A stretch of 64,000 bases of DNA from Panonychus citri (lineage: Eukaryota > Arthropoda > Arachnida > Trombidiformes > Tetranychidae), in assembly GCF_014898815.1 (NCBI RefSeq), contig NW_026515547.1:372001-436000 (forward strand), written 5' to 3'. The notes under the pieces are model-generated. The model made no database searches and had not been told where the DNA came from. It was given only the letters and a program-made list of their open reading frames with translations. Positions 31,571-41,320 of the stretch are shown here, piece by piece; within the stretch, counting starts at the first letter, position 1, and every line of letters begins with the position of its first letter. A program made the translations under genes and the position numbers.

Positions 31571-32958
31571 TTAGTCTAACAAAATTATTTCATCTTGTTC
31601 GTGTTCTATCCAATCTTGTAATGTTTGACCATTTTTTACCATTTCACGCACTACTTCAGCTGTTGGAATATTAATATTTTTCTCCTTGAGATTTAAAAGT
31701 TGCATGTAAGCTTTTAACGTTACTCGTGTGTCTCTTTCAGGTGAGTGGCCGATTGTCACATGAGAAGTGTCTTCTCTTCTTAATTTTTGATGATCATGAA
31801 ATAGAAATTTATCTAAAGACACTAATCCAATTGGTTGTTTACCAGGCCAAAGATCTTGTAGGTCTACATGTTGAATATTATATACCTTAAGTCGTTCAGG
31901 ATTTAGTTGTAATTTCAGTAGATCATCTTTTCCTGGGTAATTAATCTTCTTCCTCTTGATATTTCGGCCACTTGCATTGAGACTTCGTCCCAACTCAAAC
32001 CATTTGTTAAGTCATTGATTTGTAACCCAGTAACTCTAGTTAGTGGATTTACTACTCTATCATTTTTTACCTGTGCATAATAGACGGTTTGAATTCTTAT
32101 AACATTACCAAACCATCCAGATAAGTGAACACTACCTACTCCACCATGTCCATCACCTTCAATGTCCAAAGCTAGTGTTTCTTTTTTGTTTTTTCGTGGT
32201 CCAATTGGGATACACTTTTCAAACTCTACAGTAATTGGATTATTTATATTTTTCAACCATGGTTTGTTCCCATATGCAGCTCTTAACTCTCTACGTTGAA
32301 CTCTCCGTCTTTCTTTGACGTACGAATTTTTTCTTTTTTGTTGTGATTACATTAACGTTGATTTTAGGACTTGGTATCGTTTTAAAGGGAAGTTCAATAC
32401 AATCTTTTCTAAGGTGACCAAGTTCACTACAATAAGAGCAATGATTGCAATGTAGTTTTGAATGATTTAGTCGGAAGCATAATGAACAATGTTGCTCGGG
32501 TAATTCAAAGAGTTGGATTTTTGTAGAATTTGTACTGTTTTGTTCATTTAACTTTTTGGTATATTGGAGGAGATTCTGGTGAGCAATTTTCAATTTATCA
32601 GGATCATCTGTGGTTACCGTTAATTTTGTATATTTGTTCATTTCTTTTGGAGTGCCACAAATTTCATATTCAGGAGAAACTGATTCAGGTCTCCAAACAT
32701 GACCGTAATAACTGGTGTAATTTGATGCAAAAAGTGATAAGATCAAATAACATTTTCTGAAGATGGAAGTTTGGTTATATTGATTTGTTTTGTTAGTTTT
32801 TTTTGTTTGGATGAAATGAATAAACTTGGAGACTTGTTTTTTAAATTTTCCATTTTCTTTTGAAAAGCGAGTAGCTTTGGATCTGGAGGAGCATTTGTTG
32901 CATTCCAATCGTCTTCCATCCTAATTGTAAAATAAAGAAAGAAAGAAGAAAACTTCAA
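31571..32958 (-). CDS. Copy B ORF4: accessory protein after env with a CCHC zinc knuckle (frame-disturbed)
   Basis: It starts MEDDWNATNAPPDPKL at 32958, shifts frame after about 60 codons, then reads FRKCYLILSLFASNYTSYYG, VWRPESVSPEYEICGTPKEM and a Cys-rich region with CSYCSELGHLRKDC (CxxC-x4-H-x4-C knuckle, preceded by CSLC and CNHC). A basic stretch (RRRVQRREL) follows, then SGWFGNVIRIQTVYYAQ and a charged C-terminus ending EHEQDEI. Slips occur near 32300 and 31930. Total coding length is about 460 codons. It is shared by copy A, so it belongs to the family. A knuckle suggests nucleic-acid binding. No known retroviral accessory protein was recognised. Confidence 0.6.
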
Positions 32959-32977
32959 TTATTCATCTACCCCAAAT

Positions 32978-33189
32978 CACCGGAGTTTTGAATAATAAGT
33001 ATTAAATTACCCATCACCGGATTGATTGAAATTTTATCATAAATTTGAATTTTAATACCCAATCACCGAGTTAATTAAAATTTTATCATTAGGACTTTAA
33101 AAACCCAATCACCGGATGAAAAGTACATTTTCATTTAGTTGATTTTATCTCCATCACCGGAGAATTTTGAAAACCTGCCCCAGCACCGG
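32978..33189 (-). repeat. CCGGTG-motif array of copy B
   Basis: On the + strand CACCGG cores lie at 32978, 33015, 33110, 33155 and 33184, with a mutated CACCGA at 33064. This mirrors the array in copy A. Confidence 0.85.
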
Positions 33190-33377
33190 AGCATTGATTT
33201 TATTTGTATTAATAACACTGATGTAAAGGTATAATAATGTCCTTATTTTCCTTATTTTCTTTATTAACTATCACAGAGTTGATTGATCTTTTTGGATAAG
33301 GGATTAATCTACAACCAATAACACAACACAAGAAGCTGATTGTAATACTAATAAGTATCCAAATCCACATTGGTACA

Positions 33378-34902
33378 TTATTCTCCAATTGATTTTAAGG
33401 TGATTGATACTTGTTTCAATTTCTCTTGAGCTTCATCGATTAATGTGAAATCAAGTGGTTCAATTTGTAATTTTTTAGCCGATGGTTGAGTTAATCGTAA
33501 ATTGATTGCATGTGTATGTTCTGATACCGGTGAACCTTGACTGTGAATTTGGAACTTCTGAACTGTATATTCTAGGTCATCGATAGTAAAATTAGTATAT
33601 TTTGATAATCTTATCACATTATTTGGACAAATATATTTAATATTACTATATAAAGTAATTGGGTGTCCTGCACAATGTATTAAATACTGCTCTCCCATTT
33701 GTTTAACTTAAATCGTTTCTGCGTATGTGGTAACATTAGGGCTATTGCTGAAACAAACTTCATTCTTCCAAAGTTCAATTTTCTTCAAGTTTTCTTTACA
33801 ATTCGATACTTTCTTAAAAATAGGATTATGACCTTTCAAGTCCTTCTCGCTAATCTCACAGAATCGATAATCGGTGATGTTGACTAATACATATTCTGGA
33901 CCTTTATATGTAACTTTACAAGTGTGTGTATTATTTTTATTATATAATGTAAATGCATCTGCTTGAAATATTTGGTTAGTGGTATCTCGTAAAAATGTTG
34001 TAAAATTTATCATTAATGTTGGAAATCTTTCGTTATTGTATACGTTTACATTAACATTTTCAATTTCATCTAATGAACATTCTGGTGAGCATGGTAAAAC
34101 AATTCTGGCGAATTTAGAAGTTCTTATCAATCCTTGGTTTAGCTTCTCTAATTGTTTCATTAAAATGTTTTAATTGATTAAGTTGGTTATTTGCTTGCGT
34201 TACTGTATCGGCGGCTTGAAATGTTATTATCGGTAAATATTGAGGCAGTTGATTCACATTGAATTGAATTAGAAACAGTTGTTGGCTTACATTATGTAAT
34301 TGTTCAAACTGTTTTTTTATCAGCTTCTTATATTCTTGGTTAGACTCTGCGATGGATGTTAGTACTGGTTGTATTTCTATTTCGGGATTGAAAATTTGTT
34401 TATATAAATAGTTAACGCCACTAATTACTATTCCACCAACTATTATTGTGGTGGCTACAGTTCCCAGAGTGATTATTTCTCGTCTTATTTTTGTAATATT
34501 TTCTTCTGGTTTGGTTGTTACGTTCGGTATATTACGAATAGGATTTATGTAATTTTCATCAATAAATGATGAACAATGGTCTTCAAATTTGTCTAGAAAT
34601 CTTCTTACTAATTTACACATGGCTGGATTATACTCACATGTAATGGATTCATTTCTTTCCTTGTCTGTTTTTAGAACGATTGGGATTTCTTTACAAGGGT
34701 TTGAAAATGCTAGTATAACAGAGACCTGTTGAGCTGATTTTCTTGGGTGATAATCAGTTTTTCTCCATAGAATAGGTTCACCAGAGATAAAGGGAGATAT
34801 CTCTAACATCTCAACTCGTGTAATTATGCTTGAGATTGTTACTAAATTAATTAAATTTCTATGAAAGTACGGCTTGAGTTGATTACTATGGGCTCTTCTC
34901 AT
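33378..34902 (-). pseudogene. env: Copy B envelope-like gene (env)
   Basis: Frames 34902-34114, 34160-33708 and 33698-33378 together cover the env seen in copy A. A two-base loss near 34115 and slips near 33700 and 33410 break it. The first frame contains the basic KIRRE site, the Gly/Val/Ile-rich hydrophobic segment of fusion-peptide type and the following heptad helix. The second holds most cysteines and glycosylation sites. In this copy the stop that ends pol in copy A is an Arg codon, so pol-end and env are in one frame. Role, if intact: membrane fusion and possible infectivity, as in errantiviruses. The family assignment is inference. Confidence 0.7.
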
Positions 34903-35782
34903 TTTACCTTTTTATCGGTTCGTATTATTTTATAAGTGGTTTCTCCTTGTTTTTTATCACTTTATATGGTCCTTTGAATTTTTGCTTCAGTTTCTTTGGT
35001 CCCTGAAATTGCTTGTACATTACTTCATCTCCTACTTGATAGGTTCGTAATTTCTTCCCATCATGTTGAATTTTTTGATTTTCTTTTGAGTTCAATGAGT
35101 AAAGTTTTGCTTGATCATAAATCTCAGGCCATTTTTTGATTGTTGATTTTAAATTAGATGGTAATTGTTTAAATGTATGGTTGTTAATTATAATATCAAT
35201 GGGTAAGGTTGGTTGACGACCATATAGTAAATAAAAAGGAGAGGCTTTCGTGGATTGATTTACACTCGAGTTATAAGCGAATCCCAGCACCGGGATTAAC
35301 TCGCTCCACTTTTGAGTGTTTTCTTTTTTACAATAATGAGTTAACATTGAACACAATGTTTGATTTACTTTTTCTGTTAAGCCATTTGTTGCTGGATGAT
35401 AGGCGGTTGAAAATGACCATTTACTTTGGAAGAAAACTCTAATTTGATCAACCTCTGAAGATATAAAATTTCTACCTTGATCTGAGACAATTGTTCTGGG
35501 GCAACCATGTCTGAGGAAGATCGAGTTAATTAGGAAAGTCGCTGTTGGTTCAGCGGTCATATCTTTGATTTCTGCAACCTCTACCCATCGTGCAAAGTAG
35601 TCAGTACAAACTATAATATAATTATTTTTTTTATATGTTGGGAAAGGACCAATTAAATCGATTCCAATTTTCTCGAATGTGTTATTAACAATTATTGATT
35701 TCAATGGAGCTTCTAAGGTTCCACTTCCTCTTTTATCTAATTGACATATTAGACAACTTCGAATGTAATTAGTTTATTAGAT
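34903..35782 (-). pseudogene. Copy B integrase core and C-terminal module (pol remainder)
   Basis: From about 35782 the protease-RT linker (KPYRMSDLKSK) is joined directly to integrase sequence. A 259-codon frame from 35704 then carries IGIDLIGPFPTYKK (first Asp), TIVSDQGRNFIS (second Asp), NGLTEKVNQTL (Glu), and VGDEVMYKQFQGPKK with a GPYKV module. RT, RNase H and the HHCC finger are deleted here but present in copy A. The integrase core is deleted in A. Confidence 0.85.
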
Positions 35783-36840
35783 TTGCTTTTTAAATCTGAC
35801 ATTCTATAAGGTTTTTGAGATATTGGAGGATGATTTCCAGTATCGATTGAGTGAGCATAAACATTAGAGAATCCTAATTCTTTGGGTGTGGCAGCGAAAA
35901 CCACTCGATATTTAGTTATTAATTTATTTAATTTTTTCGTGTTGTTGGTTGAATTTCACTGTTCACTTCAAGTTTTAAGTCATTAATTATATTATTAATA
36001 TAAATTTCTTCATCAACTAAATTTTCTTCCCATCACCGGAGACTGAAAATAATGAAGATAAACTAATTGTTGAAGAATAGTCACTTCTTGTGATTAATTG
36101 TGAATTTGTTGATGATTGTATTTGATTCGAATCATAATTAGATGAGACGATTGATGATGTGGTTAATTGCTTTGTGTTTGATTTAAAATTTAAATCTATG
36201 GTTTCAAATTTTTCTTTTGGGTTCAATGGAATGATTAATTTTCTTCGTTTACAATCAATGAAAAATTTTCCTTTTTCTAGAATATTTTGTCCGATTATGG
36301 CTTCAATTCTTGACGGCAAAGTATCGACAATAATCATAGGTGATTTAATTTCTATTTTGTTGGACCATCGGGAATCTCTAATTTAATATAAGTTTCACCA
36401 ATTACTTTTAATGGTTGATTTCCCGCGGTTAAATGGATTGGCCCTTAAAGTTGTGATAATCTAATGACAATTTTTGAGCTAAGTGTTTAGAAAGTAATGA
36501 GACTTCAGCCCCAGTATCGACCAAACATTCTACTTCCTTTTCCTTAATTTTTGCTTTCGTAAATATTAATTGATTTTTTTTTGAATAAGTTTGAAATGAT
36601 TGAACTGGAAATTTTTGTTTCATCATCATCACCATATTCAGTATAAACTGTTTTAACTACTTTAGTTCTTTTGTCACTTGATGGTGATCTTGATCTTGAT
36701 CTTGGTCTTGGTCTTCCTCTACCTTGGGGGTGAGGAGAGTTTTGTCGTGGTCGTCCTCTAGGTCGGGGACTTAAAGATCGATTTCGTGGTGTGGTTGATT
36801 GAGGGTAATTCTGATATCCGTCTGGTCGAGGTGGACGCAT
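35783..36840 (-). pseudogene. Copy B protease region and linker
   Basis: The frame 36635-36429 has the aspartic protease signature VECLVDTGAEVSLLSKHLAQ (D-T-G-A). Upstream, 36840-36544 is an Arg/Ser/Pro-rich stretch (RGRPRPRSRSRSPSS), probably the basic end of gag. Downstream, 36337-36017 is the linker also found at the 5' edge of copy A (PSRIEAIIGQNILEKGKFFI). Frames are split by small indels. Confidence 0.8.
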
Positions 36841-36872
36841 CGAACGAGGGGGCGATCTACTTAAATTTCTGT

Positions 36873-37867
36873 TTAAAAACCAAGGTTGTTTTCTATTATC
36901 TTGTGATTGATTTTGGGTTCTCCAATTATCATCTTTAATGGTTGATGGACCTTGAGTTGCCCATCCGATACTTTTTTGATCGTCTCGAGGTCTGTCCGCT
37001 CTTCGGGGACATTCATTTCTTTTATGTCCAGGCTCATTGCAACCGTAACATATGATTGGTTGATATTTATCGTTTGATTGATTACTTTGTCGATAGTTAT
37101 CATTTCGATAATTACTATTTCCATAATCATTTCGATTACGATAGTTGTCTCTCTCTCGCTTTTTATATCTTGTTGGAAAGTTAAACAGTCTAATCTTTCG
37201 GCAATTTGTTGTAAATGTTGCGATAATGCCGTTATTGTATTTTTTAACTGTTCATTCTCTTCGGATTCAGTTAAATCATCGTTTTTTGATAATGTTGAGC
37301 GTTCAGCTAATGTTACTTTAGTAATAAAGTCAGAGCTAGAATCAGCTGTCAGTAAATCTAATCTAGTTCGAATGTTTGATTTTAAACCTCTGTCGATGAA
37401 GCTATTTACTAATTCTTCTTGCATGGCTGGGTTGATTCTTTTACATAAATCTCGAACCTCGTAAGAATAAGAAATAGCTGATTGATCTGAACGTTGTTTC
37501 TTATTGTTTAACTCTTTAATTGAATTTTTCGGTAACCTGAAGGAGCTAAATCTGAAACCAATTTGATTTTTAAATCTTCAAAAGTTCTAGGAATATTATC
37601 ACCAGTTAAAGGTTTGATTCTACATCGGTACCACCTACTAGCGGTACCAGTTAAATAAGCAGGTAAAGCTTTTAGTTTAATCTCCTCATCCCAATCAAGA
37701 GCAACTGCAGCTGATTCAAAATGATCAAGCCAATCTAATAAATCCTCATCCCCATCACCGGAGAAATTTGGAATATGTAATTGTTGATTTACCGTAGAAT
37801 TTAATTTGTGTTTCTTTTCTCTACCAATCCCCAGCACCGGGGTAGTTAATAGAGGTTGATCATCCAT
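36873..37867 (-). pseudogene. gag: Copy B gag
   Basis: An ATG at 37867 (MDDQPLLTTPVLGIG). The capsid part is LHIPNFSGDGDEDLLDWLDH, LKALPAYLTGTASRWYRCRI and LVSDLAPSGYRKIQ. A frame slip near 37515-37530 leads to a helical region (37424-36873). In another frame at about 37002-37057 comes a clean CCHC knuckle, CYGCNEPGHKRNEC, followed by P-R-R. It forms particles and packages RNA. Gag is missing from copy A. Confidence 0.85.
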
Positions 37868-37869
37868 AG

Positions 37870-38061
37870 TTAAGGTGAGAAGTGAGTTTCAATGTATAAT
37901 TGATGTAATTTAAAGATGAACCAAATTAGTAATATAACTAATGGAGAAAGAAAACTTAATAGTTGTAATATTTTGATTGTAGATTCTCTAAAATGAATTC
38001 CTAGTATTGATTGTATATCTTCTTGTTCCTCTATATTTAAATAATGATCATTATTGTTCAT
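37870..38061 (-). CDS. Small membrane-type ORF just upstream of gag in copy B
   Basis: 63 codons from an ATG at 38061, with an acidic start (MNNNDHYLNIEEQEDIQS), then one strongly hydrophobic segment (LLSFLSPLVILLIWFIF). Its stop ends three bases before the gag ATG. It may be a real accessory peptide of the element or a chance upstream ORF. Copy A lacks the region, so conservation cannot be judged here. Confidence 0.35.
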   Translation of the reverse strand: MNNNDHYLNIEEQEDIQSILGIHFRESTIKILQLLSFLSPLVILLIWFIFKLHQLYIETHFSP

Positions 38062-38129
38062 ATCACCAAAAGATAATAATTAAACAAAGAAATAAGCAGA
38101 ATGTTTTACACATGATTAAAATTGATTAA

Positions 38130-38285
38130 AGGGACACTTAAATTTAAAAGAGAGAGAAGAAAGAGACTTAAAATAAGAAGAGAGAGACTTAAATTTAAAA
38201 GAGAGGCAAGAAAGAGACTTAAAATAAGAAGAGAGAGACTTAAATTTAAAAGAGAGAGAAGAAAGAGACTTAAGATTAAAGGAGA
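38130..38285. repeat. 51-bp tandem repeat in the copy B leader
   Basis: About three copies of a purine-rich unit beginning AGAGACTTAAATTTAAAAG. Confidence 0.8.
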
Positions 38286-38589
38286 AAAGTTACATATTAT
38301 GATTATAGTTAATTTGTTTCAACTCAGTTCAATTAACTTCAATTGCATTGTTCAAAATAATTATAGCTTGATTATTTTTGGTTGATCTCAATTCAATTTA
38401 ATTGCTCAAATTATTATTTCTTGATTATAGTTGGTTGGCTTCAATTCACTCCAATTCAATTCAATACAATTCAATTCAATACAATTAAATTCAATTGTTC
38501 AGATAATTATACCTTGATTATGGTTGGTTGGTTTCAATTGTTAATTTCAATTCAATTTTTGAAGTTAATTGTGGTTTTAATTCAATGAT

Positions 38590-38880
38590 TAAATTCTTTT
38601 CAGTAAATTGTTGACCTTAATTATTATTTTGATTCAATGATTTTATTCTTTTCAATCAATTGTTGAAGTTAATTGTTGCTTTGATTCAATGATTTAATTC
38701 TTTTCATTCAATTGTTGAAGTTAATTGTTGCTTTGATTCAATGATTTTATTCTTTTCAATCAATTGTTGAAGTTAATTGTTGCTTTGATTCAATGATTTT
38801 ATTCTTTTCAATCAATTGTTGAAGTTAATTGTTGCTTTGATTCAATGATTTTATCCTTTTCCTCAATTGTTAAAGATAAT
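38590..38880. repeat. 52-bp tandem repeat in the copy B leader
   Basis: About five copies of a unit beginning AATTGTTGAAGTTAATTG and containing GATTCAATGATTTTATTC. The central copies are almost identical. Confidence 0.85.
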
Positions 38881-39479
38881 TATTATTCTGGTTCAATGGA
38901 TATCCTTGATGCGAGTTCAATAAATCAATTGTATCAAAAAGAATGAAAAGAGCAATCGCAACAATAAAGAAAATAATTTCTTTTAAAATTAAGATTGAGT
39001 AATAAACAAATGGTGACCGAAATAAAATCGAAATTGTGATAATTCTATCCCACTCTCTTGATTAGATTAAATTTTGGTCAAAATAGTTCTCATTTTGTTT
39101 AAAAATGATTGCAAGGTTTTGTTCGAATTTGCGACAAAAGTTCAAACTGAATCGACCTGGATTTGGAATATTGTATTCAATTTGGAAAACATGATTAGTT
39201 ATTAATGATTATTTCACCAATTAGAATAAATGTAAATTGACCTTTGATATTATTTACTACTGGATACCCAATTTGTCTGAATATTTTATTCATTTTTTAA
39301 AATTTTATTATAATTTTGATTTAGAAACTAATGATTTACTTTTGTTTGATATCATTGTAAAATTTGGTACTTATCTTTTCCGAGTGTGGATGGTGATTGG
39401 AAGGTAGTTTATTGATTTGATTTATTTTATTTTCCTTTTTTGAATTACTTTAGAGGGTATTATGTTGTTGGTCTCAGGT
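38881..39479 (-). other. Copy B leader, unique part
   Basis: AT-rich, with no ORF of note. Part of the roughly 1.7-kb space between the 5' LTR and the small ORF/gag. Confidence 0.5.
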
Positions 39480-39778
39480 TACGTATTTTATACGTAAAAG
39501 GGGTCAGTTTTATATTTGTTTAATAATAAGTAAGATCTCTTAAGAAGTCTTATAATACGTATTTTATATGTAATGAAATCACTTTAAAATACGTACTCTA
39601 TACGTAATTTGCACAGTTTGTAGATTACTTATCTAATAATAAGTAATGTCACCTTAACATACGTTGCTACACGTATTTAATCACTTTAAAATACTTATTT
39701 AGTAATCACTCAGATTACTCTATATATTATATTATATATTATATTATATTATATTATATTATATTATATATTATATTA
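39480..39778. repeat. TACGTA dyads followed by an AT microsatellite at the copy B 5' LTR edge
   Basis: Dyads such as TACGTATTTTATACGTA recur every 40-80 bp up to about 39680. Then a pure TATAT/TATTA tract (39720-39775) abuts the LTR, where the primer-binding site should be. No PBS is recognisable. Confidence 0.7.
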
Positions 39779-40027
39779 CGATTCGTATCAAAGAAATCAC
39801 TTTATTAATAAATTTAGAAAATTAGCACATCACTTTGGGTAACTATACCCCGATTCCATGATTAAAATGGCCGAAAACTGGCCATTATATGGTTAGTGAG
39901 GGAGATTATCTTCTCCCTTATCTTCATCTTCTTCCTTAAAATTTATCCAATGAGAATAACCAGGTACCACGTGAGAGGTGGTACCTGGTTAAACAAAGAA
40001 ACTGGTTCTGTAACCAGGTTAGTTACA
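39776..40027 (-). repeat. Copy B 5' LTR
   Basis: About 252 bp and near identical to 31176-31429, including the hairpin at 39958-39990. The outermost bases next to the AT tract differ. Confidence 0.85.
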
Positions 40028-40462
40028 AATGGATTAAGTTTGGACGAAGTTGCTGTGCAAGTAGCAGAAATATCGAGAGGAAGAAGATTAATTACCCAGG
40101 GAAAAGATGATCTACTGAAATTACAACTAAATCCTGAACGACTTAAGGTATATAATATTCAACATGTAGACCTACAAGATCTTTGGCCTGGTAAACAACC
40201 AATTGGATTAGTGTCTTTAGATAAATTTCTATTTCATGATCATCAAAAATTAAGAAGAGAAGACACTTCTCATGTGACAATCGGCCACTCACCTGAAAGA
40301 GACACACGAGTAACGTTAAAAGCTTACATGCAACTTTTAAATCTCAAGGAGAAAAATATTAATATTCCAACAGCTGAAGTAGTGCGTGAAATGGTAAAAA
40401 ATGGTCAAACATTACAAGATTGGATAGAACACGAACAAGATGAAATAATTTGGTTAGACTAA
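40028..40462 (+). pseudogene. Copy A ORF4, C-terminal part
   Basis: Resumes directly after copy B with NGLSLDEVAVQVAEISRGRR and continues uninterrupted to EHEQDEI and the stop at 40460-40462. It is highly similar to the end of copy B ORF4. Together with 23343-23831 and 30990-31175 it completes copy A ORF4. Confidence 0.85.
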
Positions 40463-40604
40463 AATCTATCTTTCTCATTATATTTTATATAACCTTTTAT
40501 ACTTTGTAAATAATGTCCGGTGCTGGGCAATTTTATATTAATCAATTAACTAATAATTGTAAATCAACGAGGACGTTGATCCTTTCTATGTATTTCCGAA
40601 GAAC

Positions 40605-40856
40605 TGTAACCAAATTATCAAACTGGTTACTCGACCAGTTTTCTTTGTTCAACCAGGTACCACCTCTCACGTGGTACCTGGTTAATCTGATTGGATGAAT
40701 TTTGTTGAAGATGAAGGAGATGAGGGAGAAGAAAATCTCCTTCATCACCAATATAATGGCCGTTTTGTCGGCCATTTTCCTTATGAGAATCGGGGTAAAG
40801 TACCCAAGTATTATTATTACTATAATAAAGTGAACTTTTGTTATCAATTTGTGACA
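40605..40856 (+). repeat. Copy A 3' LTR
   Basis: 252 bp, TGTAACC...GTGACA. It is diverged from the copy B LTRs but has the same landmarks: the AACCAGGTACCAC hairpin (40651-40683), the GGCC-loop-GGCC hairpin and AATAAAG near the end. The CCGGTGCTGGG motif lies just upstream at 40513. Confidence 0.8.
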
Positions 40857-41320
40857 ATATGAATAACTAGTAAACAATTAACCTTGTCTCAGTTGATTTT
40901 AATTATTTACTCTAATCATCCAATGGTAATAATTTCATCGTTGCATGATTAATCATTTCAATATTTGAAAATCCATTAATGATAATCTCGTCTCTCTCTC
41001 TCTTTGCAATTAAAACTCACACAATTTAATCTTTATTATTGCTACAATTTGAACATTGATTATTGATAATCAACAACAACAATCAAAGTGATTATAGGCA
41101 GTTTGATGAAAAACTTTTGAAAACTTTTATTTACATTTTGATTTTGATGGATTTGATTCAATTGATTAACACTAATCATAAGTGTGTTATGATCAATGAT
41201 CAACAATTATAAGTAGAAATCAATTTCGTATCAAAGCTTAGATGAAAAGCCCGTTAATGATTTTTTCGTTATACAGCCAAAGACTTTGAGTTTGCATAAA
41301 TTTTTAATCATTCGCACAGG
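40857..41320. other. Gap between copy A and NOMO copy 2
   Basis: AT-rich with a (CT)n run near 40990. No NOMO upstream exon was found, so NOMO copy 2 lacks its N-terminal half. Confidence 0.5.

Larger units (their letters stand above)
31176..40027 (-). mobile_element. Env-bearing Ty3/gypsy-like element, copy B (full span, RT deleted)
   Basis: 8,852 bp from TGGAACG (31176) to TTACA (40027), TG..CA on the + strand, flanked by AATG (31172-31175 and 40028-40031). On the minus strand the order is 5' LTR, a long repeat-rich leader, a small membrane ORF, gag, protease, [RT and RNase H deleted], integrase core, env, motif array, ORF4, 3' LTR. It lies inside ORF4 of its sister copy A. Confidence 0.9.
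18684..40856 (+). mobile_element. Env-bearing Ty3/gypsy-like element, copy A (5'-truncated, interrupted by nested insertions)
   Basis: Homology with copy B starts at GATACTTTGCCG (18684), in the protease-RT linker, so gag and the 5' LTR are missing. The element continues through RT, RNase H, integrase, env and the start of ORF4 (to 23831). It is interrupted by a pogo-like transposon (23832-30989), resumes at 30990-31175, is interrupted by copy B (31176-40027), then resumes at 40028 with the end of ORF4 and a 3' LTR ending at 40856. ORF4 codons run on across both scars, which proves the nesting. The element's own residual length is about 6.2 kb. Confidence 0.85.

Noticed and set aside
39896..40018. 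N-terminal extension of the ORF ending at 40462
   Set aside because: These codons are the copy B LTR read backwards. Real ORF4 coding resumes at 40028.
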